Shown here: positions 44,575 through 52,031 of the stretch, one piece after another
How the letters are laid out: each line of letters starts with the position of its first letter
How positions within the stretch are numbered: the stretch's first letter is position 1
Origin: Paenarthrobacter aurescens TC1
GTDB taxonomy: Bacteria; Actinomycetota; Actinomycetes; Actinomycetales; Micrococcaceae
Reading direction: 5' to 3'
DNA length: 64,000 nt
Assembly (NCBI GenBank): GCA_000014925.1
Contig: CP000474.1
Span: 3,534,001-3,598,000, forward strand
Notes under the pieces: model-generated
What the model was told of the DNA's origin: nothing
The model's input: only the letters and a program-made list of their open reading frames with translations
The model's database searches: none
Translations under genes and position numbers: made by a program

Positions 44575-45698
44575 GCACGCATTTCGCCACCATTCCCGAC
44601 GACGGCACTCCCCTTCGCGTCGTGGTAGTCGGCGCCGGGGGCATGGGCCGCGCGTGGCTGCGGACGGTGGAATCGTCGCCGTTGGTGGAACTCGCGGGCA
44701 TCGTTGACCTTGACCTTTCGGCCGCCACCGAAGCGGCGGCGTCCCTGGGCCGTCCCGACCTCCCGGTCGGTGCCGGTACAGCAGCAGTGGCGTCCGACGT
44801 CGGCGCCCAGGCCGTCATCAACGTCACCGTTCCTGCCGCGCATCATCCGGTCACCACCGAAGCGCTGGCCGCAGGCTTGCCGGTCCTCGGTGAGAAACCA
44901 GTAGCTTCCACTGTGGCCCAGGGGCTTTCCTTGGCGGCCGCCGCCGAGCTCCATGGTCAGCTGTTCATGGTCAGCCAGTCCCGGCGGTACAACAAGCACT
45001 TGTTTTCCGCCAAACACCTATCGTCAACTTTGGGTGCCGTTGGCATTGTGTCCGCTGAGTTCTTCAAGGCCCCGCACTTCGGCGGTTTCCGGGACGCCAT
45101 GGACCACCCACTCCTGCTGGACATGGCCATCCACCAGTTCGATATGGCCCGTTTCCTGCTGGACGCCGACCCCGTCTCAGTGTTCTGCGAGGAGTACAAC
45201 CCTTCGTGGAGCTGGTACCGCGGAGACGCAGGGTCCACGGCCATCTTCGAGATGACCGGCGGCGAGCGCTTTGTGTTCACGGGCAGCTGGTGCAGCCCTG
45301 GACAGGAAACATCATGGAATGCGTCGTGGCGGATCAGTGGCGAGCACGGAACTGTCCTTTGGGACGGCGACAACGAACCAGTATCTTCCGTTCCATCGGA
45401 TGCCGGGTACTCTGAGGACCCCGGCCAGGAGATTGCCGGCTCCTTGCGGGACTTCGTGTCCGCTGTGCGCACCGGAAGCACGCCCATGGGACGTGTGCAC
45501 CAGAACATCATGAGCCTGGCCATGGTGGAGGCGGCCATCCTCAGCGCTTCCACCGGTGCACGTGTTTCAGTCGATTCGTTACTGGAAGACTCGTACCAAC
45601 AAGCAATCCTGGCTGAGCGCGATCCCGCCGTGTTGGAGGTACTCAAGTCCTGGACCTCGGTGAGGAGTGCCCTGGCCGGCGAAAGCGTTGCGCTGTGA
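44571..45698 (+). CDS. Gfo/Idh/MocA-family oxidoreductase (ThuB-like)
   Basis: NAD(P)-dependent sugar oxidoreductase of 375 residues. A Rossmann GAGGMGRAW (about 22-30), GEKPVAST at the sugar-binding hinge and the catalytic-type segment [21 protein letters not shown] (with the family D-x3-H) are visible. The start is the GTG at 44571, overlapping the thuA stop as GTGA; longer ORFs run inside thuA. It is last in the operon. Reaction is inferred to be on a keto-sugar or the trehalose-like transported substrate. Confidence 0.9.
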   Translation: MSTHFATIPDDGTPLRVVVVGAGGMGRAWLRTVESSPLVELAGIVDLDLSAATEAAASLGRPDLPVGAGTAAVASDVGAQAVINVTVPAAHHPVTTEALAAGLPVLGEKPVASTVAQGLSLAAAAELHGQLFMVSQSRRYNKHLFSAKHLSSTLGAVGIVSAEFFKAPHFGGFRDAMDHPLLLDMAIHQFDMARFLLDADPVSVFCEEYNPSWSWYRGDAGSTAIFEMTGGERFVFTGSWCSPGQETSWNASWRISGEHGTVLWDGDNEPVSSVPSDAGYSEDPGQEIAGSLRDFVSAVRTGSTPMGRVHQNIMSLAMVEAAILSASTGARVSVDSLLEDSYQQAILAERDPAVLEVLKSWTSVRSALAGESVAL

Positions 45699-45729
45699 CG
45701 GGTGCTCCGGCGTGACTTGGTTGCGATCT

Positions 45730-45792
45730 CGCCGAGGGGTTAGCTCTCGGGCTTATCGGGTGTTCTTACACCCGAGATCTCACCCCTCGGCG
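45730..45792. repeat. 63-nt hairpin repeat element, copy 1
   Basis: Arms CGCCGAGGGGT (45730-45740) and ACCCCTCGGCG (45782-45792) are perfectly complementary, with an inner CTCGGG/CCCGAG pair. Copy 2 at 46829-46891 has the same arms and same length. It lies 6 bases past the SGNH hydrolase stop and may also terminate. Confidence 0.85.
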
Positions 45793-45798
45793 AACGGG

Positions 45799-46683
45799 TT
45801 AGCGCTTTGCCAGCTGGGCGGGCTTGATTGTGGAGAGTAGGGCTGCGGCGTAGGCCTGATGGCCGGCCGGATTCGGGTGGAAGTTGGCGTCCGGCAGGCG
45901 ATTGAACGGGGGCACCGGAGCCGGGACCAGCACAATCCACGGTTCAGCTGAGTTGACCGCATGCCCGCGGAATCGCTTGGTCACGTCAACGAACACCGCA
46001 TTGACCTCACTCGCCTTCACCGCTGCTGCAATGGTCGTGTTGAGAGCAGCGACGGCCCGGTTGACCTCAATCTGGTGCTCCACAGAAACAATGGGCACAC
46101 CGTTGATGGGATCAAAGAGCAGTGGGTAGCCCATCACCGCGATGGTTGCATTTGGCGCGGCTTCGGCGATGTCCCTATAAAATTCCGCAAGCGTCAACTC
46201 CAGGCCCGGCAAGAGGGACATGGCATTATTCACGGCACCTTGGCAGATGATGAGAGTCTGCGTGAGGCAAGCAACCAGAGCATCCCCACTCCCAATGTCA
46301 TTGGCGCCTGCCGTGATACTGACGAGCTCCGCAGCAGCAAGCTCGTTCCCCAGGCCGCTAATCTGGGCCGAAACCGATGGAATGGGAACCTCGTCGAGAG
46401 TAAACAAGAGCGCCCCATGGCACGCCCCGTTCGCCAAAAGGTTCACGCGGCCTGTATCGGCAACCACATCCACGTAGCCTCCCTCGCTTTGCCAACAAAT
46501 TGCGTCTGCATACAACCCGCCGGCCCCGGTCCCCGCCGTATACGAATCACCGAGCGCAACGTAGTCCACCGGTGGCGGCGGGGCGGCAGTCGCCGGACTT
46601 GCCGCAAATCCTAAGGTGAGCGCCAGGACCGCAAGCGCGCCCGCAAAAGCGGTGTGCCGCCGTCGTAATTGATGAGTTGCCAT
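45799..46683 (-). CDS. Secreted SGNH/GDSL lipase-esterase
   Basis: Exported hydrolase of 294 residues. The signal is TAFAGALAVLALTLGFAASPATA. The GDS block is VALGDSYTAGTGAG with nucleophile Ser47, and the Asn block is SITAGANDIGSG. The C-terminal DANFHPNPAGHQAYA supplies the Asp and His. Several Cys pairs (ICWQ, NGACHG, VACLTQTLIICQG) suggest disulfides, typical of actinobacterial secreted lipases. The ATG has AGGGGAT upstream. It is flanked on its 3' side by one hairpin element. Confidence 0.92.
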   Translation of the reverse strand: MATHQLRRRHTAFAGALAVLALTLGFAASPATAAPPPPVDYVALGDSYTAGTGAGGLYADAICWQSEGGYVDVVADTGRVNLLANGACHGALLFTLDEVPIPSVSAQISGLGNELAAAELVSITAGANDIGSGDALVACLTQTLIICQGAVNNAMSLLPGLELTLAEFYRDIAEAAPNATIAVMGYPLLFDPINGVPIVSVEHQIEVNRAVAALNTTIAAAVKASEVNAVFVDVTKRFRGHAVNSAEPWIVLVPAPVPPFNRLPDANFHPNPAGHQAYAAALLSTIKPAQLAKR

Positions 46684-46828
46684 TGTGAATCCCCTTTTTT
46701 ACCGCTCGATGGGGCTCCGGTTCCGCATGCGCGGAAGTCGCGGCTCGCCCACCAGTCGGCCGCGCACCCGGGGCAATGTGTTGGCTAGATTACGCCTACG
46801 GGTGTGATGGGGAAAGACCTTGACAGCA

Positions 46829-46891
46829 CGCCGAGGGGTTAGTTCTCAAGGCTTACGCGACCGGATAAGGCCGAAAGCTCACCCCTCGGCG
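46829..46891. repeat. 63-nt hairpin repeat element, copy 2
   Basis: Same 11-base arms as copy 1 (46829-46839 and 46881-46891), exactly 63 bases from end to end. It lies 6 bases past the GNAT stop. Similarity continues through CGGCGAAC and the TTA stop in both copies. Confidence 0.85.
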
Positions 46892-46897
46892 AACCAG

Positions 46898-47494
46898 TTA
46901 CGCGCTGTACTTCGCCAACCGGAATTCCAGCCCATTCCGGACGGCCGGCCATTCGTGTTCGAGGATGGAAAAGACCACGGTGTCGCGGAGGGCCCCGTCC
47001 TTGCTGCGGGAGTGGTTTCGAAGCACGCCGTCCTGTTTGGCACCGAGCCGGGCGATAGCCTCACGGGACTGCTGGTTCATCCAGTGCGTGCGGAACTCCA
47101 CGGCCGGGCAGCCCAGGGTTTCGAACGCGTGGCGCAGGAGCAACAGCTTCGAATCCGGGTTGGTTCCTGTACCGTGCGCCGACGCGGCATTCCACGTGGA
47201 TCCGATCTCCAAGCGAGGCGTCTCGGCGTCGATATTCATGTACGTCGTCATGCCGATGAGCTTGCCCGTGGTGTTGGACCTGGTGGCAAAAGGCACCATG
47301 GTCCCTTGGGATTGCAGCCCCAAGCGGCGATCGATTTCGGCAGCCATGCCCTCGGGCGTAGGGACCGAGGTGTACCAGAGCTTCCAGAGATCACCGTCGC
47401 GGGCAGCGTCCACCAGGCCGTGGTGGTGTTCCTGGCTCAACGGCTCCAGCGTCACGAATTTTCCGGTCAGGGTGATGGGTTCGATTGAAGTCAC
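46898..47494 (-). CDS. GNAT acetyltransferase, RimJ/RimL-like
   Basis: Protein of 198 residues. It has IGMTTYMNIDAETPRLEIGSTW (central strands), then GTGTNPDSKLLLLRHAFETLGC (loop and helix) and RLGAKQDGVLRNH near the C-terminus, as in Acetyltransf_3 members annotated as RimJ-like. The substrate is not evident. The start is the GTG at 47494. It stands between the SGNH gene and the paaH gene, on the same strand as both, and ends by a hairpin element. Confidence 0.82.
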   Translation of the reverse strand: MTSIEPITLTGKFVTLEPLSQEHHHGLVDAARDGDLWKLWYTSVPTPEGMAAEIDRRLGLQSQGTMVPFATRSNTTGKLIGMTTYMNIDAETPRLEIGSTWNAASAHGTGTNPDSKLLLLRHAFETLGCPAVEFRTHWMNQQSREAIARLGAKQDGVLRNHSRSKDGALRDTVVFSILEHEWPAVRNGLEFRLAKYSA

Positions 47495-47521
47495 CCGGAT
47501 AGCCTAACCGTCGCGCAGCCG

Positions 47522-48385
47522 TCAGTCGGTCCAGTCGAAGAAGCCCTTGCCCGTCTTGCGTCCCAGCTCGCCGCGCGCCACTTTGTCCCGCAGGATCTGC
47601 GGCGGAGCGAAGCGGTCGCCCAGCGTGGAGTGAAGGTACTCGGCAATGCCCAACCGGACGTCCAAACCAACGATGTCCGTGGTCTTGAGCGGACCAGTGG
47701 GGTGCTTGTAACCGAGGACCATGGCAGCATCAATGTCTTCCGCCGACGCCACGCCCTCTTCCACCATGCGCATCGCCTCAAGGGCAATGGCGACGCCGAG
47801 CCTTGAGGACGCAAAACCCGGAGCGTCATTGACGACGACGGCGGTCTTGCCGAGTGCCTCAGTCCAGTTTTTCGCTGCTTCAGCCAGTTCGGGAGACGTT
47901 TCGTTGGCCAGCACCACTTCGATGAGGGTGGAAGCCGGCACCGGATTGAAGAAGTGCAGCCCTACGAAGTTCGCAGGGCGGCGAAGCTGGTTGGCGAGCC
48001 CGGTGACTGAGAGCGAGGAGGTGTTCGACGCCAGATAAGCATCCGCGGACAAGTGGTCCTCCACGGCCTTCAGTGCTGTGACTTTGAGATCGTAATCCTC
48101 GGGCACGGCCTCCACCACGAGACCGCAGTGGATGAAGGATTCGTAGTCCGTGGAGGTGCTGAAGCGGGACATAGCGTCTTCGGGGGTTTCGCTCAAGGTA
48201 CCGCGGGCCGCGGACTTGGCAACGGCATCAGCAACGCGACCTTGCGCTCCGGCCGCTGCCTCGTGATCGCGTTCCACCACGATCACAGTGGCACCCTTGG
48301 TAAGGAAGGCATGCGCGATGCCGGCGCCCATCCTGCCTCCGCCCAGGACTCCAACGACGTGCGGGATGGCGGGAGCTTCGGTCAT
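47522..48385 (-). CDS. paaH: 3-hydroxyacyl-CoA dehydrogenase PaaH
   Basis: NAD-dependent dehydrogenase of 287 residues acting on 3-hydroxyadipyl-CoA. The Rossmann motif GVLGGGRMGAGIAHAFLTKG is at the N-terminus, with ASNTSSLSVTGLA and GLHFFNPVPAS (with catalytic His) in the middle and a GRKTGKGFFDW end. The single-domain length matches 3-hydroxybutyryl-CoA dehydrogenases. It is last in the paaJ-F-H run and its ATG overlaps the paaF stop by 4 bases. The role follows from its neighbours. Confidence 0.9.
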   Translation of the reverse strand: MTEAPAIPHVVGVLGGGRMGAGIAHAFLTKGATVIVVERDHEAAAGAQGRVADAVAKSAARGTLSETPEDAMSRFSTSTDYESFIHCGLVVEAVPEDYDLKVTALKAVEDHLSADAYLASNTSSLSVTGLANQLRRPANFVGLHFFNPVPASTLIEVVLANETSPELAEAAKNWTEALGKTAVVVNDAPGFASSRLGVAIALEAMRMVEEGVASAEDIDAAMVLGYKHPTGPLKTTDIVGLDVRLGIAEYLHSTLGDRFAPPQILRDKVARGELGRKTGKGFFDWTD

Positions 48386-49218
48386 TTCTGGGTCCTGTCT
48401 TGCGTGGGTGCGTCGGGTGCGGCGGCGGTGTCAGCGGCGGGTAGGGCGGTGTCTTGCGAAGCTTTCGCGGACTTCTTATCGAGGAAAGCCTGCATGCGAT
48501 CAAACTTGGCCTGGGACTCGAAGAGGATTCCCTGGGCAAGGGTATCGATCAGTGGGTGGGCTTCTGCCGGGGCGTGGAACACGGATTTGGTAATCCGCAC
48601 GGCCAGAGGGTCCTGGCGTCCGATCCTGTCCGCCAGCTTGTGTGCCGCATCCATGAGCTCGGGTGCTTCGTGGATCTCCGTGATCAGGCTGATTCGCAAG
48701 GCTTCCTCAGCGCGGAGCACGGCACCGGCCAAGAGAATTTCCTTGGCTTTAGGTTCGCCCACCAGTTCCTTCAGCCGCCAACTGGCACCGGCTGCGGCCA
48801 GGATCCCCAAACCGGTTTCAGGGTTCCCGATGCGGACGCTCGGAGTTCCAATGCGGAAGTCGGCAGCGTACGCGAGCTCGGCTCCCCCGCCAAGGCAGTA
48901 ACCGTCCAAGGCGGCGATCACGGGCATGGGCAACTTGGCGATCCGGACAAAGATCGTGGAGTTGATCCCCTGCAGGGCGTCGTCCCGGCGGCGTTCGCGC
49001 AACTGTCCGATGTCCGCACCCGAGGCGAAAACGCCCTCGGTTCCGGCAATGATCAGTACCTTCGGGTTCCGCTCAAGTTCAGCGCAGACCAGGTGAAGCT
49101 CGTCCACCATGGTCTGGTCGATCGCGTTACGGACCTCGGGACGGTTCAGCAGAACAGTGAGGCGGTCCCCGCGGTCCTCGATGAGAAGTGTGGAGAAGTC
49201 TTTCGGATCCAGCGCCAT
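48382..49218 (-). CDS. paaF: Enoyl-CoA hydratase PaaF (2,3-dehydroadipyl-CoA hydratase)
   Basis: Crotonase-fold hydratase of 278 residues. Both catalytic Glu positions appear present: GNPETGLG and AKEILLAG. The oxyanion loop is ASGADIGQL and DGYCLGGGAEL. An unusual Ala/Pro/Thr/Lys tail of about 35 residues follows (TALPAADTAAAPDAP). The start ATG at 49218 overlaps the last A of the thiolase TAA stop; a longer in-frame start lies inside the thiolase. It lies between paaJ and paaH with overlapping ends. Confidence 0.9.
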   Translation of the reverse strand: MALDPKDFSTLLIEDRGDRLTVLLNRPEVRNAIDQTMVDELHLVCAELERNPKVLIIAGTEGVFASGADIGQLRERRRDDALQGINSTIFVRIAKLPMPVIAALDGYCLGGGAELAYAADFRIGTPSVRIGNPETGLGILAAAGASWRLKELVGEPKAKEILLAGAVLRAEEALRISLITEIHEAPELMDAAHKLADRIGRQDPLAVRITKSVFHAPAEAHPLIDTLAQGILFESQAKFDRMQAFLDKKSAKASQDTALPAADTAAAPDAPTQDRTQK

Positions 49219-50444
49219 TACACGCCTTCCAGCAGCATCGCGGTACCCTGTCCGACGCCGATGCACATCGTCGCCAATCCGAGCTTAGGTCCGGTAGTTG
49301 AGGCCAGTTCCCGCTCCATGCGGCCCAGCAGGGTGATCGCAATTCGCGAGCCGCTGGAACCGAGCGGGTGCCCCAAACTGATGGCGCCGCCGTCGTTATT
49401 CACGATGTCCGGGTTCAGCCCGAGGCGGCGCATGCTCGCCAACGATTGGGTGGCGAAGGCTTCGTTGAGTTCCACGGCGCCCAGCTGATCCACGGTGAGG
49501 CCGGAGCGAGCCAGGACCTTTTGGGTGGCCGGGACCGGGCCGATGCCCATGATTTCCGGTTCGCATCCAGCCGAGGCGCCGTCGACGATGCGGGCGCGAG
49601 GGGTCAAACCAAACTTCTTGATGGCGGCCTCGGAAGCAACGATGATGGCCGAGGCGCCGTCGTTGAGCGTGGAGGAGTTGCCGGCCGTCACCACGGATCC
49701 GCCGGGAACCACCGGGCGGAGCCCAGCGAGTACGTCCATGGTGGTGCCTTCGCGGGGACCCTCATCCGTGTCCACCACGGTCTCCGATTTTCGGGTCTTC
49801 ACAGTGACGGGAACGATCTCGTCCTTAAAGCGCCCACCGGCGATTGCGGCCAAGGCGAGCTCGTGGGAGCGGACAGCAAAAGCATCAGCATCCTCGCGGG
49901 AGATGTTGTCCACGCGGCCCACTTCCTCGGCCGTTTCAGGCATGGAGTAGGTCATCTTGCCGTCACGGGAAAGCTCGCCCTTGGTGAAGAGCGGATTGGC
50001 GAAGCGCCAGCCAATGGACGTATCGAATATCTGGCCGGGCTTGGCGAACGCCGTGGTCGGCTTCTCCTGCACCCAGGGGGCCCGGCTCATGGACTCAACG
50101 CCACCGGCCACCACGATGTCCGCAGCGCCGGACTTGATCATCTGGCTGGCCATGATGATCGCGCTAAGGCCCGAGGCACACAGTCGGTTGACGGTGATGC
50201 CGGGGATGTGGAGGGGAAGTCCGGCCAGGATGGTGGCCATGCGGGCCACATTCCGGTTCTCCTCGCCCGCGCCGTTGGCATTACCGAGGATCACCTCGTC
50301 AATGGAGTCAGGATCGACGCCGGCACGCGCCACCGCTTCCCGGACCACCAACGCTGCGAGATCGTCCGGGCGGACGGAGGACAGTGCCCCACCGTAGCGA
50401 CCTACAGGCGTGCGTGCGCCGCCAACAAGAAAAGCCTCGACCAT
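49218..50444 (-). CDS. paaJ: 3-oxoadipyl-CoA/3-oxo-5,6-dehydrosuberyl-CoA thiolase PaaJ
   Basis: Degradative thiolase of 408 residues that releases acetyl-CoA and succinyl-CoA from the beta-ketoadipyl end of the pathway. The nucleophilic Cys is in NRLCASGLSAI (about residue 89). The His is in GGAISLGHPLGSSG and the second Cys in ATMCIGVGQG. The N-terminus VGGARTPVGRYGGALSS is canonical. The start at 50444 has AAGGA upstream; an in-frame extension reads through the operator. It is first in the paaJ-F-H run. Confidence 0.93.
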   Translation of the reverse strand: MVEAFLVGGARTPVGRYGGALSSVRPDDLAALVVREAVARAGVDPDSIDEVILGNANGAGEENRNVARMATILAGLPLHIPGITVNRLCASGLSAIIMASQMIKSGAADIVVAGGVESMSRAPWVQEKPTTAFAKPGQIFDTSIGWRFANPLFTKGELSRDGKMTYSMPETAEEVGRVDNISREDADAFAVRSHELALAAIAGGRFKDEIVPVTVKTRKSETVVDTDEGPREGTTMDVLAGLRPVVPGGSVVTAGNSSTLNDGASAIIVASEAAIKKFGLTPRARIVDGASAGCEPEIMGIGPVPATQKVLARSGLTVDQLGAVELNEAFATQSLASMRRLGLNPDIVNNDGGAISLGHPLGSSGSRIAITLLGRMERELASTTGPKLGLATMCIGVGQGTAMLLEGV

Positions 50445-50489
50445 GAGAACATCCTTCGCGAAGTGAAAGGGACCGGTCCGGAATAATAT

Positions 50490-50504
50490 ACCGACCGTTC
50501 GTTC
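50490..50504. promoter_or_regulatory. Putative PaaR operator upstream of paaJ
   Basis: ACCGACCGTTCGTTC is identical over 15 bases to the site upstream of paaA (10977-10991). It lies 45 bases before the thiolase start. Confidence 0.7.
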
Positions 50505-50585
50505 TATAAAGATTACACGGCAGGGCGGGCCGGTCAACAGCTGAGCCCTCAGTTACAGATCAGAGGAGACCGGCCCCAGCCCGGA

Positions 50586-51242
50586 TCAAACCACCCTGAT
50601 TCCCAAGTGTCCAGCGAGCAGCGGTGCCATGAGGCTCAGCTGATAGTCATCGATCACCACTCCTGCCAACCCCGCCAGACCGTTGATTCCACGGAACTCC
50701 GAGGTCCGCAGATCCACGTCCTTTAGCTTGGCGCCCGTGACATCCAACGTGCCGATGGTGCAGTTCTTCAGCGCCAACCGCGTTCCCGTGCAACCGCCGA
50801 GGTCCAGCTCGTTAATGATGCAGTCGGAGATTTGGATATCCATGAGCTTGGAGCCTCGAAGGTTCACGTAGTCCAGCTTGCCGCCATCGATGCGGACTGA
50901 CCGCCAGTTCCCCTCATAAAGTTCGGCTGAGCCCCACCTCGGATTGCTGATCTCCACGTCTTGCCAGGAACTCCGGGCAGCCATGAAGACCGGGGCGTAC
51001 GGCTCCGCGAGGATGCATTCACGGAACGTAGCTCCCCGCAATTGGGCTTCGTTGAAGGACACTCCGCTAAGCTCACACTCGATGAAATCCGCGCCGCTCA
51101 GTTCCTCGCCGTCGGCAGAAACGCGGGTGAGCCGGACGCCGTCGTACCGTTCGCCGCGCTGGAAGTCCGGGGCGTCGTCGTCACGCAGTTCATCCAACCG
51201 CACCGGCGAGATTTTGGGGGCCGCTACCTTCACAGCCGCCAT
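50586..51242 (-). CDS. Pentapeptide-repeat protein
   Basis: Protein of 218 residues. From about residue 45 it follows the A(D/N)LXX repeat in degenerate form (ELSGADFIECELSGVSFNEAQL, LDYVNLRGSKLMDIQISDC, ALKNCTIGTLDVTGAKLKDVDLRTSEF), predicting a right-handed quadrilateral beta helix. Such proteins can shield targets from toxins or drugs (DNA gyrase in some), but nothing here fixes a target. Its ATG overlaps the stop of the SRPBCC gene by one base, so they form a coupled pair. Confidence 0.85.
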   Translation of the reverse strand: MAAVKVAAPKISPVRLDELRDDDAPDFQRGERYDGVRLTRVSADGEELSGADFIECELSGVSFNEAQLRGATFRECILAEPYAPVFMAARSSWQDVEISNPRWGSAELYEGNWRSVRIDGGKLDYVNLRGSKLMDIQISDCIINELDLGGCTGTRLALKNCTIGTLDVTGAKLKDVDLRTSEFRGINGLAGLAGVVIDDYQLSLMAPLLAGHLGIRVV

Positions 51243-51700
51243 CAGAGCGATTCCGCTTTGGCGGCGATCTCGGCGAGGTCCTTACTGAGGGCCTTGCGGG
51301 TCATGCTCATCCCGATTTTCCCGAACAGGGCCATGCCCACCTTGCTGATAAGCGAAGGATTGATCATCTCGGCGCCGAAGGTCAGCGTCAGGTCCGTGCC
51401 GCCGTCGCGGTCGTTCAAGGTGAAGCGGGTGGTGTAGTCGGCGCCTCCCTGAAGCGCCTTGACCGTGGTGCTGCGCGGAGGGTCTGTTTGGGACACCCAC
51501 ATCTCTACTGTTTCCTGCTTGCCCATCATGGTGCGGGTTTCCTTCCAGCGGGTGCCCTCGCCGTACGGGCCCTCACTGAGCATCTGGATGGATTCGATGC
51601 CGGAGAGCGTTCCGGCCGAGCCGGGAATGTCCGAGATGACGGCCCAAACCTTCTCCGGGCTTGCGTTGACGTGCTGCGTCAGGGTGGTGGTGTGTTCCAT
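51242..51700 (-). CDS. SRPBCC-fold protein (polyketide cyclase/START-like)
   Basis: Protein of 152 residues of the SRPBCC superfamily: TLTQHVNASPEKVWAVISDIPG at the start, EGTRWKETRTMMGKQETVEMWV, and LTLTFGAEMINPS. The fold forms a hydrophobic cavity that binds lipids or aromatic ligands, but no ligand can be inferred. It is coupled to the pentapeptide protein. The start ATG is at the edge of the intergenic repeat region. Confidence 0.85.
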   Translation of the reverse strand: MEHTTTLTQHVNASPEKVWAVISDIPGSAGTLSGIESIQMLSEGPYGEGTRWKETRTMMGKQETVEMWVSQTDPPRSTTVKALQGGADYTTRFTLNDRDGGTDLTLTFGAEMINPSLISKVGMALFGKIGMSMTRKALSKDLAEIAAKAESL

Positions 51701-51754
51701 ATATTGAGCCTAGACCCGACCCCCGACACTCCCAACCGAGGGGTGCTCGTTGCC

Positions 51755-51960
51755 AGGCCCACTCTGCACGACTCGCGCCACCCAAAAGGCGCAAAGCAGG
51801 CCCCACAACACAGGGGCGTTCGTTGCGAGGCCCACTCTGCACGACTCACCCCACCCAAAAGGCGCAAAGCAGGCCCCACAACACAGGGGTGCTCGTTGAG
51901 AGGCCCACTCTGCACGACTCACCCCACCCAAAAGGCGCAAAGCGGGCCCCACAACGCGAA
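51755..51960. repeat. 73-bp tandem repeat (about 3 copies)
   Basis: AGGCCCACTCTGCACGACTC starts at 51755, 51828 and 51901, exactly 73 bases apart. Each unit also holds CACCCAAAAGGCGCAAAGC and CCCCACAAC.CGGGG-type text. The copies differ by a few bases. The ORFs through this stretch are repeat artefacts. It fills most of the 331-base gap between the SRPBCC gene and the permease. Confidence 0.9.
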
Positions 51961-51961
51961 C

Positions 51962-51993
51962 GGCGGACGCCCCCACCAAGGGAAGCGCCCGCC
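51962..51993 (-). terminator. Possible terminator of the permease gene
   Basis: On the minus-strand RNA GGCGGGCGC pairs with GCGUCCGCC (one G-U) around 14 bases, 39 bases past the permease stop. Confidence 0.45.
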
Positions 51994-52031
51994 GTCGAGT
52001 TATGGACCGGAAGAGGGGTGAACCGGAAGAG

